From Vulcanimicrobiota bacterium (GTDB lineage Bacteria > Vulcanimicrobiota > Xenobia > Xenobiales > JADMJV01): DNA of 64,000 nucleotides. The stretch lies in contig JAHBVR010000006.1 in NCBI GenBank assembly GCA_019637395.1, forward strand, positions 275,983 through 339,982, given 5' to 3'. Each line of letters opens with the position of its first letter. The first letter of the stretch is position 1. This document shows positions 25,349-34,400 of this stretch, in pieces. The notes below the pieces were generated by a model. That model saw only the letters and a program-made list of their open reading frames with translations, was not told where the DNA came from and did not search any database. A program made the translations under genes and the position numbers.

Positions 25349-26215
25349 CTATTCAAGCTCGTCCAGCACCGCCACTGTTGCGCGGAGCTGCTCAATGCCG
25401 ATGTGACAGTAGGTCATGGTCTGCGTCGGAGAGGCGTGCCCCAGCAGGCTTTGCACTTCGAAGACGGGTTTCCCGGCGCGAATGAGGTCGCAGGCGAAGG
25501 TGCGTCGGAGATCTCGCCGTTGCACTCCCTGGATACCCGCCTCCCGACAAGCTTTTCGCCACACGTGTTTGACGTGGCTCCCGGCCACCACGAGCCGGTC
25601 AGGATTGCGCTGGTCGGGCCAGAAGACATAGCCAGAGCCACATTCGGTGGCCCATGCGAGCTGAGTCGCGATGATGGTTCGGGCGCCTTTGCAGAGTGGA
25701 ACGAGGCGACTCCCGGTCTTTCCGTCTTCCGGGATTTCTAGAATGTCACCCTGTATGTGCTTCTGCTGGATCCGAACCTGCTCGCCGATGCGGCATCCGG
25801 TCAGCAGGGCAAACTTCTCGGTCCTCCAGTGTGCAGCCCCTCGGCGAAAAAGCTTGAGGTAAACCTTCTCCAAAGCTCGCTCGTTCTCGCGAGTCAAGAT
25901 CTGGTGGCGCCTGTGGGGTTTCATTCTCACTCGAACGCGCGCCAACGGACTGTAGGGAAGTCGTTCTTCGTCAACCGCCAAATTGTAGGCTCTCTGGAGC
26001 AGCCTAATTTCGTGCAGAACCGTGCTGGCCGAATGGTCACGCCGTCTTTGGATGGCCCATTCCTCGACTTCGCGGCGATTGAGGCTTGTGGCCGCGCGGT
26101 CTCCCCAAAGTGCGGTAAACATGCGCGTATGACATTCACAGGCGTGCCAGGCGGCAGGCCGCGTACGCCGATGGATATCGTCCAAATTGTACTCCAGCAG
26201 TTGCGATATGGTCAT
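25349..26215 (-). CDS. tyrosine recombinase between two pglX arms
   Basis: This 288-residue phage-integrase-family recombinase has an N-terminal SAM-like core-binding domain (about 1-95) and a C-terminal catalytic domain. Visible catalytic residues are Arg in LLTGCRIGEQ, Arg in RDLRRTFACDL, His in LLGHASPTQT and the nucleophile Tyr in MTYCHIG. The usual HxxR box reads RDLR, so its His is replaced by Arg, a tolerated variant in some members. AAGGAGG lies 9 bases before the ATG at 26215, so the start is good. It lies between the silent and active pglX genes, which face each other in inverted orientation, the arrangement of recombinase-driven specificity switches. An origin as an island integrase cannot be excluded. 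Confidence 0.88.
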   Translation of the reverse strand: MTISQLLEYNLDDIHRRTRPAAWHACECHTRMFTALWGDRAATSLNRREVEEWAIQRRRDHSASTVLHEIRLLQRAYNLAVDEERLPYSPLARVRVRMKPHRRHQILTRENERALEKVYLKLFRRGAAHWRTEKFALLTGCRIGEQVRIQQKHIQGDILEIPEDGKTGSRLVPLCKGARTIIATQLAWATECGSGYVFWPDQRNPDRLVVAGSHVKHVWRKACREAGIQGVQRRDLRRTFACDLIRAGKPVFEVQSLLGHASPTQTMTYCHIGIEQLRATVAVLDELE

Positions 26216-26347
26216 GACAAATGTCCTCCTTGTTCTTTAGATAGGATAGCAAGTGGGTGGAGAGGACGGTCGGCACGATTTGCTTTTGGAGCCTGAGGGT
26301 CAGGGCACCATGCTGTCCAGAAACGGGAGCGGCTGTATACGGGAAAT

Positions 26348-26372
26348 GCCGGTTGTGGGTTGAATAACCGGC
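26348..26372. promoter_or_regulatory. GCCGGTT-N11-AACCGGC dyad upstream of pglX
   Basis: A perfect 7-bp inverted repeat (26348-26354 and 26366-26372) ends a few bases before the possible pglX start codons at 26377 and 26389. It could be an operator or a small hairpin at the ribosome-binding region. The region between the recombinase and pglX (26216-26388) must carry both promoters, but I see no strong consensus boxes. Confidence 0.35.
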
Positions 26373-26388
26373 GCCTATGACCAGGACC

Positions 26389-29300
26389 ATGCCCACACCA
26401 CAACCGGCCAAGACCCAATCTGACCTTATCAGGCTTGTCCGCGCTCTCCAAGAAGATCTGCGCCAACGCTGCGAGGAATACGCGGACGTTGCCGCGCCTT
26501 TGCGTGCTGAATACTCCGCAGCTCTCGCAGCCCAGAGCACTCAGGAAACCTATCAGGCCTGGAGCAGCAACTATCTCAACCAGGTAGCGGTAGCCTGGGT
26601 GCTGGCCGGTGTCTTTGTCCGGTATTTGGAGGACAACGACCTGATCGAGGAGCGCTGGTTGGCGGGCACCGATAACCGGCGTGGTGAGCCTCGGGAGCGC
26701 TACACCGCATTTTTCCGCAAGCATCCGGAACTGAGCGACCGTGAGTATTTTCACGACATCTTCGACCAAGTGGCCGAACTGCCGGGCTGCCACGACCTCT
26801 TTGCCCGAGATCGTAACCCTTTATGGAAAGTCGGCATCTCGGGTGATGGAGCTAAGGTTCTAAGGGAATTTTTTGCTGAGGTGGATGCAAATACGGGTGG
26901 CCTACTACGCACCTTTGAGGGAGATACCCGCTTTTTGGGTGACCTGTACCAGAACCTATCGGAAGAGGCACAGAAGAAATATGCCCTGCTTCAAACGCCT
27001 GAGTTCGTCGAGGAATTTATCCTGGATCGGACGCTGGAGCCCGCTCTGGCAGAGTTTGGCCTGGAGAATGTAAAACTGGTCGACCCCACGTGTGGGTCCG
27101 GACACTTCTTATTGGGTGCCTTCCATCGTCTCTTTCGTCGCTGGGAAAACGCCGGTTACTCAGGCCTGAACTCCAGGGTTTGGGCTAAGCGGGCTCTGGA
27201 GGCGGTTCACGGGGTCGACATCAATCCCTTTGCGGTTGCCATTGCCCGCTTTCGCCTGGTGATCGCCTTTGTGAAGGCCTGTGAGCTATCCCGATTGCGC
27301 GAGATGCCCAACGTCAAGGTTCGGGTGGCCACCGGGGACTCGCTGCTTCACGGCAACACTATCTGCTCGGCCAAGGGCTGGGGAGTTCAGGAATTGTCGG
27401 ACTGGCTGCCGGACGCGTTTGCCGCCAGCGATTTCGAAGATGCCTCGCAGATCTTGAGCCAGCGTTATGAAGCGGTGGTGGGCAATCCGCCGTACATCAC
27501 GGCGCGAGACAAGGCCCATAATAGCGAGGTTCGGAGTCGATATCGCACGGCCTATATGAAGTATTCGCTGGCCGTGCCGTTCAAGGAAAAATTCTGGGAC
27601 CTGGCGGTCGAAGGCAAGGGCAAACAGCGAGCAGGGTTCGTGGGAATGATCACGGCCAACTCGTTCATGAAGAGAGAGTTTGGCTCGCGGGTGATCGAGG
27701 AGTTTTTTCCCCGGGTGGACCTGACGCACGTGATCGACACTTCCGGAGCCTACATTCCCGGGCACGGCACTCCAACGGTTATCCTCATGGGCCGGAATCG
27801 GGCTCCCGTGACCGAGACGGTGCGAGCGGTGCTGGGCATTCGGGGCGAACCTTCGACGCCAGCGGACCCCGCTCAGGGGCTGGTGTGGCGCTCGATTGTG
27901 GAGCTGCTGGAACGACCGGGGGAATCCAGCGCGTTTGTAAGTGTGACCGAGTTCGATAGAACGACCTTCGCCGAACACCCGTGGAGCATCGGGGGTGGTG
28001 GCGCGAGTGAACTAAAGGACAGAATTGAGGGGAACAGCCCACAGCGACTCACGGGAATTTGCCACGAGGTTGGTGTGCTCGGAATGACGAATGCTGACGA
28101 GATTTTTCTTCTCCCCAAAGAAGTCCCCAACCGTCTCAACTTGGCGGAATTCTTTGTCCCCCTTGCTCTTGGCGATGAGCTTCGTGACTACCAGTATTTG
28201 GGTGATACTTCGGTGTTTCTGCCCTATCGGGACGAGGAGCTGTTGTCTATCTGTGATATAGAACCGGTACTTCCATATTTGTGGTCGTTCAGAACTATTT
28301 TAGGCAGCAGGGTGACTTTCTCCAGGAAAACCTATTTTGAGGAAGGCCTTCCTTGGTGGAAATGGCATCAAATCGCTCTCTATCGCCTGAGAACGCCACT
28401 AACCATCGCTTTCGCTTTTGTAGCCACCCATAATCACTTCGTCTTGGACCGGGGCGGCAAGGTCTTCAACCGTAGTGCGCCGGTTATTAAATTGCCAAAC
28501 GGCGCTTCGGAAGAGGAGCACCTGGCATTGTTGGGGCTTCTGAACAGTGCAGCGGTCTGTTTCTGGCTGAAACAGATTTGCCATAACAAGGGAAGCACCG
28601 TCGATAAGGCGGGAGCGCGACAAACGACGATAGAATTTGAGAACTTTTGGGAGATTTCCGGCACCCAACTTTTGGAATGCCCCATCCCACGCCTACATCA
28701 CCAGACGCTACCCCTCGCCAGCCAGGTCGACCGGCTGGCCTCCGAGCACAGCGCCCTGGACCCGGGCAATATAATGCGCAAATCCCCGCCCGGCCAGTGG
28801 AATCTTCCAAAAAAGCAGGCGCAGCAGGACCAGATCCGCCAACAAATGATCGCACTCCAAGAAGAGCTGGACTGGCTGTCTTACCAGCTCTACAGCATCC
28901 TGGACCCAGCCCCCCTGTCCGCCGATCCCCCTCCGCTGCAGCTCGGAGAGCGGGCCTTCGAAATTGCCCTGGCCCGCAGTGGTGAAGAAACCACCTGGTT
29001 CAGCCGCCACGGTTCCACTCCGATCAAAGAACTGCCGGCCCACTGGCCTGCCGATTATCGGGCCACCGTGGAAAAACGTCTCGACCTGATCGCCAATAAT
29101 CCCGAAATAGCCCTCCTGGAGAAGCCCGAGCACAAGCGGCGGTGGCAGCAGCGCCCTTGGGAAGAGCGATTGAAGGAGGCCCTCACGACCTGGCTGCAGG
29201 ACCGCATCGAAGTCGCTGTCCAAAAATCGGATCATCTACAATCCGTGCAACAATTGGCCGACCAGCTTGCCCACGATAGTGACTTCCAGCAGGCGCTGCA

Positions 29301-29916
29301 GATTCACCTCGGCACCAACGACTATGAGGCGGGAGAGAGCATCTACAAGCTGGTGCAGCCTCAGGCCGTGCCCTACCTGGCCGCCTTGCGCTACAGCGAA
29401 TCCGGGCTGCGCATTCGGGTGGACTGGGAGCACACCTGGGATTTGCAGAGGCTGGAAGATGCGGGAGAAACTGTGGCCAACATCCCGGTCCCACCCAAAT
29501 ACGGCCAGAAGGACTTCCTTCGTTCTGAATACTGGAGCCTCCGGGGTAAACTCGACGTGCCCAAGGAACGGTTCATCTCCTACCTGGGCGCGGAACGCGA
29601 AGCTGACGCATCGCTGGTGATCGGTTGGGCGGGGTGGAACCATCTGCAACGGGCTCAGGCTCTGGCCTCTTACGCGCTGGAGCGGCGCGAACTGGACGGT
29701 TGGGAGAAAGACCGACTGATCCCGCTGCTCGCGGGCCTGGCCGAACTGCTGCCCTGGCTGAAGCAATGGCATAACCAGGTTGACCCGGACACCGGAGAAC
29801 GGATGGCTGACTATTTCGAGGCCTTTCTGCAGGAGCAATTGCGCGAGCTCTCGGCTACGCCGTCCGAGCTGGCTACGTGGCGCCCGGTGGCCAGGATGGC
29901 TCGTTCCAAGAAGTAA
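26389..29916 (+). CDS. pglX: BREX type 2 adenine-specific DNA methyltransferase PglX
   Basis: This protein of 1,175 residues is the full-length PglX. It has the order of the Pgl/BREX methyltransferases: a helical N-terminal domain, SAM motif I LVDPTCGSGHFLLGAFHRL (about 230-250), HGVDINPFAVAIARFRL, the catalytic NPPY motif in AVVGNPPYITARDK (about 365), a variable central region (about 545-770) that likely reads the DNA target, and a long helical C-terminal domain. In Pgl/BREX systems PglX methylates host DNA at a non-palindromic site and is needed to exclude phage. ATG at 26377 is possible, but AGGACC lies just before the ATG at 26389. It diverges from the recombinase, and the switch repeat lies inside it at 27149-27171. 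ASCH follows downstream. Confidence 0.92.
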   Translation: MPTPQPAKTQSDLIRLVRALQEDLRQRCEEYADVAAPLRAEYSAALAAQSTQETYQAWSSNYLNQVAVAWVLAGVFVRYLEDNDLIEERWLAGTDNRRGEPRERYTAFFRKHPELSDREYFHDIFDQVAELPGCHDLFARDRNPLWKVGISGDGAKVLREFFAEVDANTGGLLRTFEGDTRFLGDLYQNLSEEAQKKYALLQTPEFVEEFILDRTLEPALAEFGLENVKLVDPTCGSGHFLLGAFHRLFRRWENAGYSGLNSRVWAKRALEAVHGVDINPFAVAIARFRLVIAFVKACELSRLREMPNVKVRVATGDSLLHGNTICSAKGWGVQELSDWLPDAFAASDFEDASQILSQRYEAVVGNPPYITARDKAHNSEVRSRYRTAYMKYSLAVPFKEKFWDLAVEGKGKQRAGFVGMITANSFMKREFGSRVIEEFFPRVDLTHVIDTSGAYIPGHGTPTVILMGRNRAPVTETVRAVLGIRGEPSTPADPAQGLVWRSIVELLERPGESSAFVSVTEFDRTTFAEHPWSIGGGGASELKDRIEGNSPQRLTGICHEVGVLGMTNADEIFLLPKEVPNRLNLAEFFVPLALGDELRDYQYLGDTSVFLPYRDEELLSICDIEPVLPYLWSFRTILGSRVTFSRKTYFEEGLPWWKWHQIALYRLRTPLTIAFAFVATHNHFVLDRGGKVFNRSAPVIKLPNGASEEEHLALLGLLNSAAVCFWLKQICHNKGSTVDKAGARQTTIEFENFWEISGTQLLECPIPRLHHQTLPLASQVDRLASEHSALDPGNIMRKSPPGQWNLPKKQAQQDQIRQQMIALQEELDWLSYQLYSILDPAPLSADPPPLQLGERAFEIALARSGEETTWFSRHGSTPIKELPAHWPADYRATVEKRLDLIANNPEIALLEKPEHKRRWQQRPWEERLKEALTTWLQDRIEVAVQKSDHLQSVQQLADQLAHDSDFQQALQIHLGTNDYEAGESIYKLVQPQAVPYLAALRYSESGLRIRVDWEHTWDLQRLEDAGETVANIPVPPKYGQKDFLRSEYWSLRGKLDVPKERFISYLGAEREADASLVIGWAGWNHLQRAQALASYALERRELDGWEKDRLIPLLAGLAELLPWLKQWHNQVDPDTGERMADYFEAFLQEQLRELSATPSELATWRPVARMARSKK
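27149..27171 (+). repeat. inverted repeat, right copy (inside active pglX)
   Basis: This is the partner of 24934-24956 (21 of 23 positions in inverted orientation). It lies immediately after SAM motif I and just before the HGVDINPF region, so a crossover here would keep the N-terminal domain and motif I and replace everything downstream, including the catalytic NPPY and the target-recognition region. Confidence 0.55.
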
Positions 29917-29954
29917 GCGAGGAGTTCCGGCCCAATTCTCGCAACTTGAAGCCG

Positions 29955-30356
29955 ATGGAGATCGTTGCTCTTCCCCGCCGCGCCTTGAGCGTGCGCCAGC
30001 CCTGGGCCGAACTCATTCTGGGCGGCCAGAAAAGCCTGGAAATTCGCTCTCGCCCGACCAAAGTGCGGGGCTGGGTTCAGATTTACGCGGCAATTCGTCG
30101 AGAAGACGGCCCCTGGCAGTTGGGCGCTGCCCACGACCATGGCCTGGATCTGGGTACGCTGCAACGCGGCTGGCTGCTGGGGATGGCCGAAATCGTCGGC
30201 TGCCGCCGCGTCAGTCCGGCCGACAGTCGCGAAGCCTGCTTCGCTATCCCGGCCGACCAGGAACTCTATGGATGGCAAATGGCCAATCCGCGCCGCCACG
30301 CGACGCCCCGCAAGCCGTCAGGACAACCTCAGCCGTCCTTCTTTTTCGTCGACTGA
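29955..30356 (+). CDS. ASCH-domain protein
   Basis: This protein of 133 residues has the ASCH signature in RALSVRQPWAELILGGQKSLEIRSRPTKVRGWVQIYA. ASCH domains adopt a PUA-like fold and are predicted to bind RNA or modified nucleic acid bases. The frame is open from 29877, but similarity begins at MEIVALPRRALSVRQPW, so I chose the ATG at 29955; the ribosome-binding site is weak, and coupling to pglX 38 bp upstream is likely. Immediately after pglX, it may recognise modified bases made by PglX; that is inference. It converges with the zinc-ribbon gene on the other strand. Confidence 0.78.
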   Translation: MEIVALPRRALSVRQPWAELILGGQKSLEIRSRPTKVRGWVQIYAAIRREDGPWQLGAAHDHGLDLGTLQRGWLLGMAEIVGCRRVSPADSREACFAIPADQELYGWQMANPRRHATPRKPSGQPQPSFFFVD

Positions 30357-30387
30357 ATCGTTCTGCCCACACCACTCCCAGGCGGGC

Positions 30388-31458
30388 TCAATCGCCCACC
30401 GAAAGCCAGACCATCTGCAAATCCTGAGATGCTCGGACGCAAAGGGGCTCACAGTAATTGGAACAAACGACGCGGGACCAGGGCTTCAGAGCGGCAGCTT
30501 TGACCCCGGCCAACTTCGTCAAGAGCCATTCGCCAACGACGCTCTCAATCGCTCGATGAAGCTTCACAATCGTCATCTGGTCGCGGGCGACCAGTTCCTC
30601 CTCAAATCGGGCCAACAACTCCTCCGTATTCATTTCATTGAGTTTGGTCTGCAGCTCTTTAAGATTAGCGCTCAGACCACCCAGGTGATCCATCGCACTC
30701 AATTCCTTCAGTAACTCCAGAAAGTAGTCTTCCAAAGCCTTCCGTGGTGGCCCTTTGGGCGCCCTCAAACGAAGGAGCAGACTGCTGCCGATGTAGGTTG
30801 CAGCCACGCAGTAACGGATCCAGTCTTTCATAACCGCCAGGTCTGTGGTTATGGCCAGGAAACTGGGAACGAGTTCTTCCGGCCCCTGGGCCGCGAAAGC
30901 CATGCTGGTAGGGATTGGCAGTCGACCGCAAATTCTCGCTCGTTCCGACTCACCACTGGAGGCAGGAGGGCCACCCTTTGTGGGTTGCGCCGAAATCGTC
31001 TTCTGCCCAGACCCGCTCCAAGTCAACAGGCCGTGCTGCTCCATGGCCACCTTGATATTGTCGGGTAAATCGTCGAAGCGAAGCCTGACACGAGCGAGAA
31101 ACGTCTCCAGTTTGTCAGGCGAACAAGTCCACAAGGTGCTCCAAATGCCAAAGCGAGCAACGTTTGTAACCATGGACCAAAGGACGCCAACCAATCCGGA
31201 CAAACACCCACCCATTTTGACCGTCGAAAGTGAGAAGCATTTTCGACAGAAGAGCGACTCGGCTTTATCCCCGGAGGAGTGGATGAAGGGATGTTTTACG
31301 AAAGTGACGCCCTCTCGCAGCAAGGGGCTTAATGTCACGTAACCCACGGTTCCACAGGCCGGACAGACCCTCTGCACATGTTCTTTGTGGCCTCGTTCCC
31401 ATGAATCCTCGAACTGGGGGCGTTGAATAGACGCTACTGGGCCGTTTTTGTAACGCAT
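30388..31458 (-). CDS. zinc-ribbon membrane protein at end of pglW operon
   Basis: I do not recognise a family for this 356-residue protein. It has a zinc-ribbon-like pair, CPACGTVGY (about 33) and CRKCFS (about 72), then a hydrophobic Gly-rich segment (GGCLSGLVGVLWSMVTNVARFG) that probably enters the membrane. A later helical region (about 240-300) follows, with a charged LKELQTKLNEMNTEELLARFEEEL that could form a coiled coil. AAAGGAG, which overlaps the pglW stop, lies a few bases before the ATG at 31458, and the gap between genes is 9 bp, so it is the last gene of the druH-druE-pglW operon. A membrane-linked effector or sensor is a possibility but unproven. Confidence 0.65.
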   Translation of the reverse strand: MRYKNGPVASIQRPQFEDSWERGHKEHVQRVCPACGTVGYVTLSPLLREGVTFVKHPFIHSSGDKAESLFCRKCFSLSTVKMGGCLSGLVGVLWSMVTNVARFGIWSTLWTCSPDKLETFLARVRLRFDDLPDNIKVAMEQHGLLTWSGSGQKTISAQPTKGGPPASSGESERARICGRLPIPTSMAFAAQGPEELVPSFLAITTDLAVMKDWIRYCVAATYIGSSLLLRLRAPKGPPRKALEDYFLELLKELSAMDHLGGLSANLKELQTKLNEMNTEELLARFEEELVARDQMTIVKLHRAIESVVGEWLLTKLAGVKAAALKPWSRVVCSNYCEPLCVRASQDLQMVWLSVGD

Positions 31459-31467
31459 TCGTCTCCT

Positions 31468-34400
31468 TTACTTGAGCCAGCCGGCCGCGCTCCACTCCAG
31501 GGGCCGGGTGGCCGGGGGCATGGGCAGTGGCTGGTTATCGATGGTGGGCAAGCCTTCGGAATAGGGTGCGAGTAGCCACAGGGTTTGGGGTCCGCCGGGG
31601 CGGCCGGCACGGTCGATTATGTTCTGAACCAGATCGAGCAGGCCGAAGCGGGACCACAGGCTGAAGCGCTTGAGGGCCACCACCGGCTCCAGTTGCGCGA
31701 CCACGTGCCCGCCCGCCTCACGAGCCAGATCTTTGAGACCCTGCCAGTCCTCGGGGGAGTCGGCGCCCAGCTGGTCGGCCGCCCAGAGATCGGCTTCGTC
31801 AATCTGTTCCGCTGCGGCCATCGAGAGGAGTTGCTCGACCAGGCGGTCCTCCAGCGAGACGGTGGGAATGTCAAAGGTTTGGCGCAGCCACTCCTCGGCC
31901 TGAAGGAGTTCATGGGAGCGCACCTTGATGACCTGAGGCTCACCGCCGCGCAGGGCGTCGCGCAGGCGGGCCTCGGCTTCGGTGAAGGGCATGCCCGTGA
32001 CCGCTCCCAGGCTGCTGCGGCTGCGCCCGCTGTGCGAGGTGGCCAGGGTGCTGCGAAAGCGGTGTTTGCTATCATCCCAGCGCATCATTAGGTTGAGCTC
32101 GGCAAAAAGCGCGTCGATGGCCGGCTCCTCGGCGGGCAAGGGGGCGGCTTCTGGGTAGCGAGTTTGCACCAATTCCTGGAGTTGCACCAGGGTGAGCTCG
32201 CGACCGGCCAGCAAGCCCGAGACCAGACGGAGGGACTGTCCCGGAGGCATGCCCACCGGGTAAAGCTCGCCTCGGCTGGAGAGTCGGGCTCGCTGAGCCA
32301 GGGCCACAATCAAGCGCAGCAGGCGGCCCTCGGTCAGGGCCTGCTCCGACTGCACCAGCTGAGACAGTTCCTGGAGCGTGCGCGACAGAGATGGTATGGG
32401 TTCTTGCGTGACCAGTTCGTCAGCGCGTTGCGCGGCCTGCCAGAGGCGTTCGGCCTGGCCCAGGTCGGCGCACACCAAAGGCTGCCGGCCCAGCCGGACC
32501 AGGTCAAAGCGCGGTAGCGATTGCATGCCCTCCCGCTCCAACAAGGCGCGCAGCACTCCACGTGCGAGTCGGCGCCTGGGTTCGCGGCGAGTTTCCAGGG
32601 CTCCCCGCAAGGAAAGCAAGGTGTCGCAAAGCTCGTCCACTGTGGCGCCGCCGCCCATCTCGGTGATAGCCTGATCGAGGTCGTGCCCCAGTCCCTCCAA
32701 CTCCGGGTGGCGGCCCCATTGCTGGCGGGCCCTCAGGGTGACCTTGTTGGCATCCACTTTGGGGGGCGTGGAGGCCAGCCGCGCCGCCTCTAAAGGCAGC
32801 GGCCATTCTTGCTCCGCAGTGCCACAAAGATAGAGCTCGACCAGGCGAGCTTCCTCTGGTTTCGCCGGCAGAAGAGTTTGCAGCAGCGTTTCCAGGGCCT
32901 GTTCCGGCACGTGCTGGTAGGGCTGGGGGGCGCCCACCAACCGCTCCTTTAGAAGATCATAGAGGTCGCGCAGTTGTTGGCGGGTGAGTCCGCCCACATT
33001 GCTCAGGCGCAATAGCGTCGAGCGGGGCACTCCCATCAGGGCGCTGGCGGTGGTCAGACGCAGGCGATCAAAAACCTGCAGAAGCTGAGGATTGTGGGTC
33101 AGGCTGCTGAGAGCGGTCTCTCCCGGAACATGTTCGGGGATGGCGATAGCACTGGGGCTCTCGTCCAACTGGGCATTGGCAAAGAGCTCCCGCCAGGCGG
33201 AGCGCATGACGTTGGCGCTCTCAAAGCGTTGCTGAGCCTGGCGCTGAAACGCCTTCTTGAAGAATTCCTCGAAACGCTCGCGCAGGCTCGGTTCAAAGTC
33301 GCCGCTGGGAAACTGCACCTCGATGGGGGAGGCCGCCGGGTTCACGCGGCCATCGCCCCATTGGGGCAGTCGCCCGGTGGCCATTTCATACAGCGTGACG
33401 GCCACCGCATAGCGTTCGGCAGCTTCGTCCCACGGTCGCTGGCTGGTGTGTAAAAAAGGATCGCGGTAGCCCGGTGTGCCGGCTTCCACTTTGCGCCGAT
33501 CCTCGCGGGCCAGCGAGAAGTCGAAAAGCACCAGATGCAAATCTTGATTCTTGCCCAGGGGGCGCACGCCCAGGTTGGCCGGTTTAATGTCGCGATGAGC
33601 CATGCCCACATGCTCGAGATGTTCCGCCAGTTCTAGCAGGTCGTCGCCGAATCGTTGCAGCAACTCCAGGCCCAGTACCCCGTCACGTCCCAGCCTCTCG
33701 GCCAGGGTCTCGGGGCCGGCGCTGCTCAACAGTAGAGCCTTTTTAACCCCTACCTGGGTAACAGCGCGTAACTCGACGATTTTGCGGTGGGAGAGCTTTT
33801 GCAGCACCTCGGATTCTTGCACCAGGCGCTCATCAGTCTGGCTGGGCAGGGGCACTTTGAGAACAAGCTCCTCGCCCTCTCCATTGCGTACCAAAAAAGC
33901 CACCGAGCTACTGCCCTGGCCCAGGCGGCGCAGCAACTGATGGCCAGGCAAAACCAGGTCACCGGGTTGAGCCGTGAAGGGATCGTGGCAGTCGTCCTGG
34001 GCCTCGTCCTGATGACGCCATTCGGTTTCGACTTCCGCCAGGCGCTGCAGAAATGCGTTGGCGCTCTCGGGGCGGAAGTAATGAACCGGATGGGTGAGAT
34101 CGCGAATCAGCTGCACCAGCTTAGGCGGTGCCTGATCCAGAACCGCCAGAAGGTTCAAGCCCTCTTGTTGCAATAACTTCTCCTGAAGTTCGCTCTGATT
34201 GCTGGCCGGGTCCTGGCCGGTGAACAGGAAATAGCCCAGACAGCCGAGCGAAAACAAGTCGACCGAATGGTCGGCCTCGTTGGGAGCGGTCAGCATTTCC
34301 GGCGCCAGATAAGCGGTGGCCCGTTCTTCTACCCACTCCGCCAAATGGACGGTGCCACTGGTGCGCTCCTCGGCACTCACTGTCTGCCAGTTGATGACCT

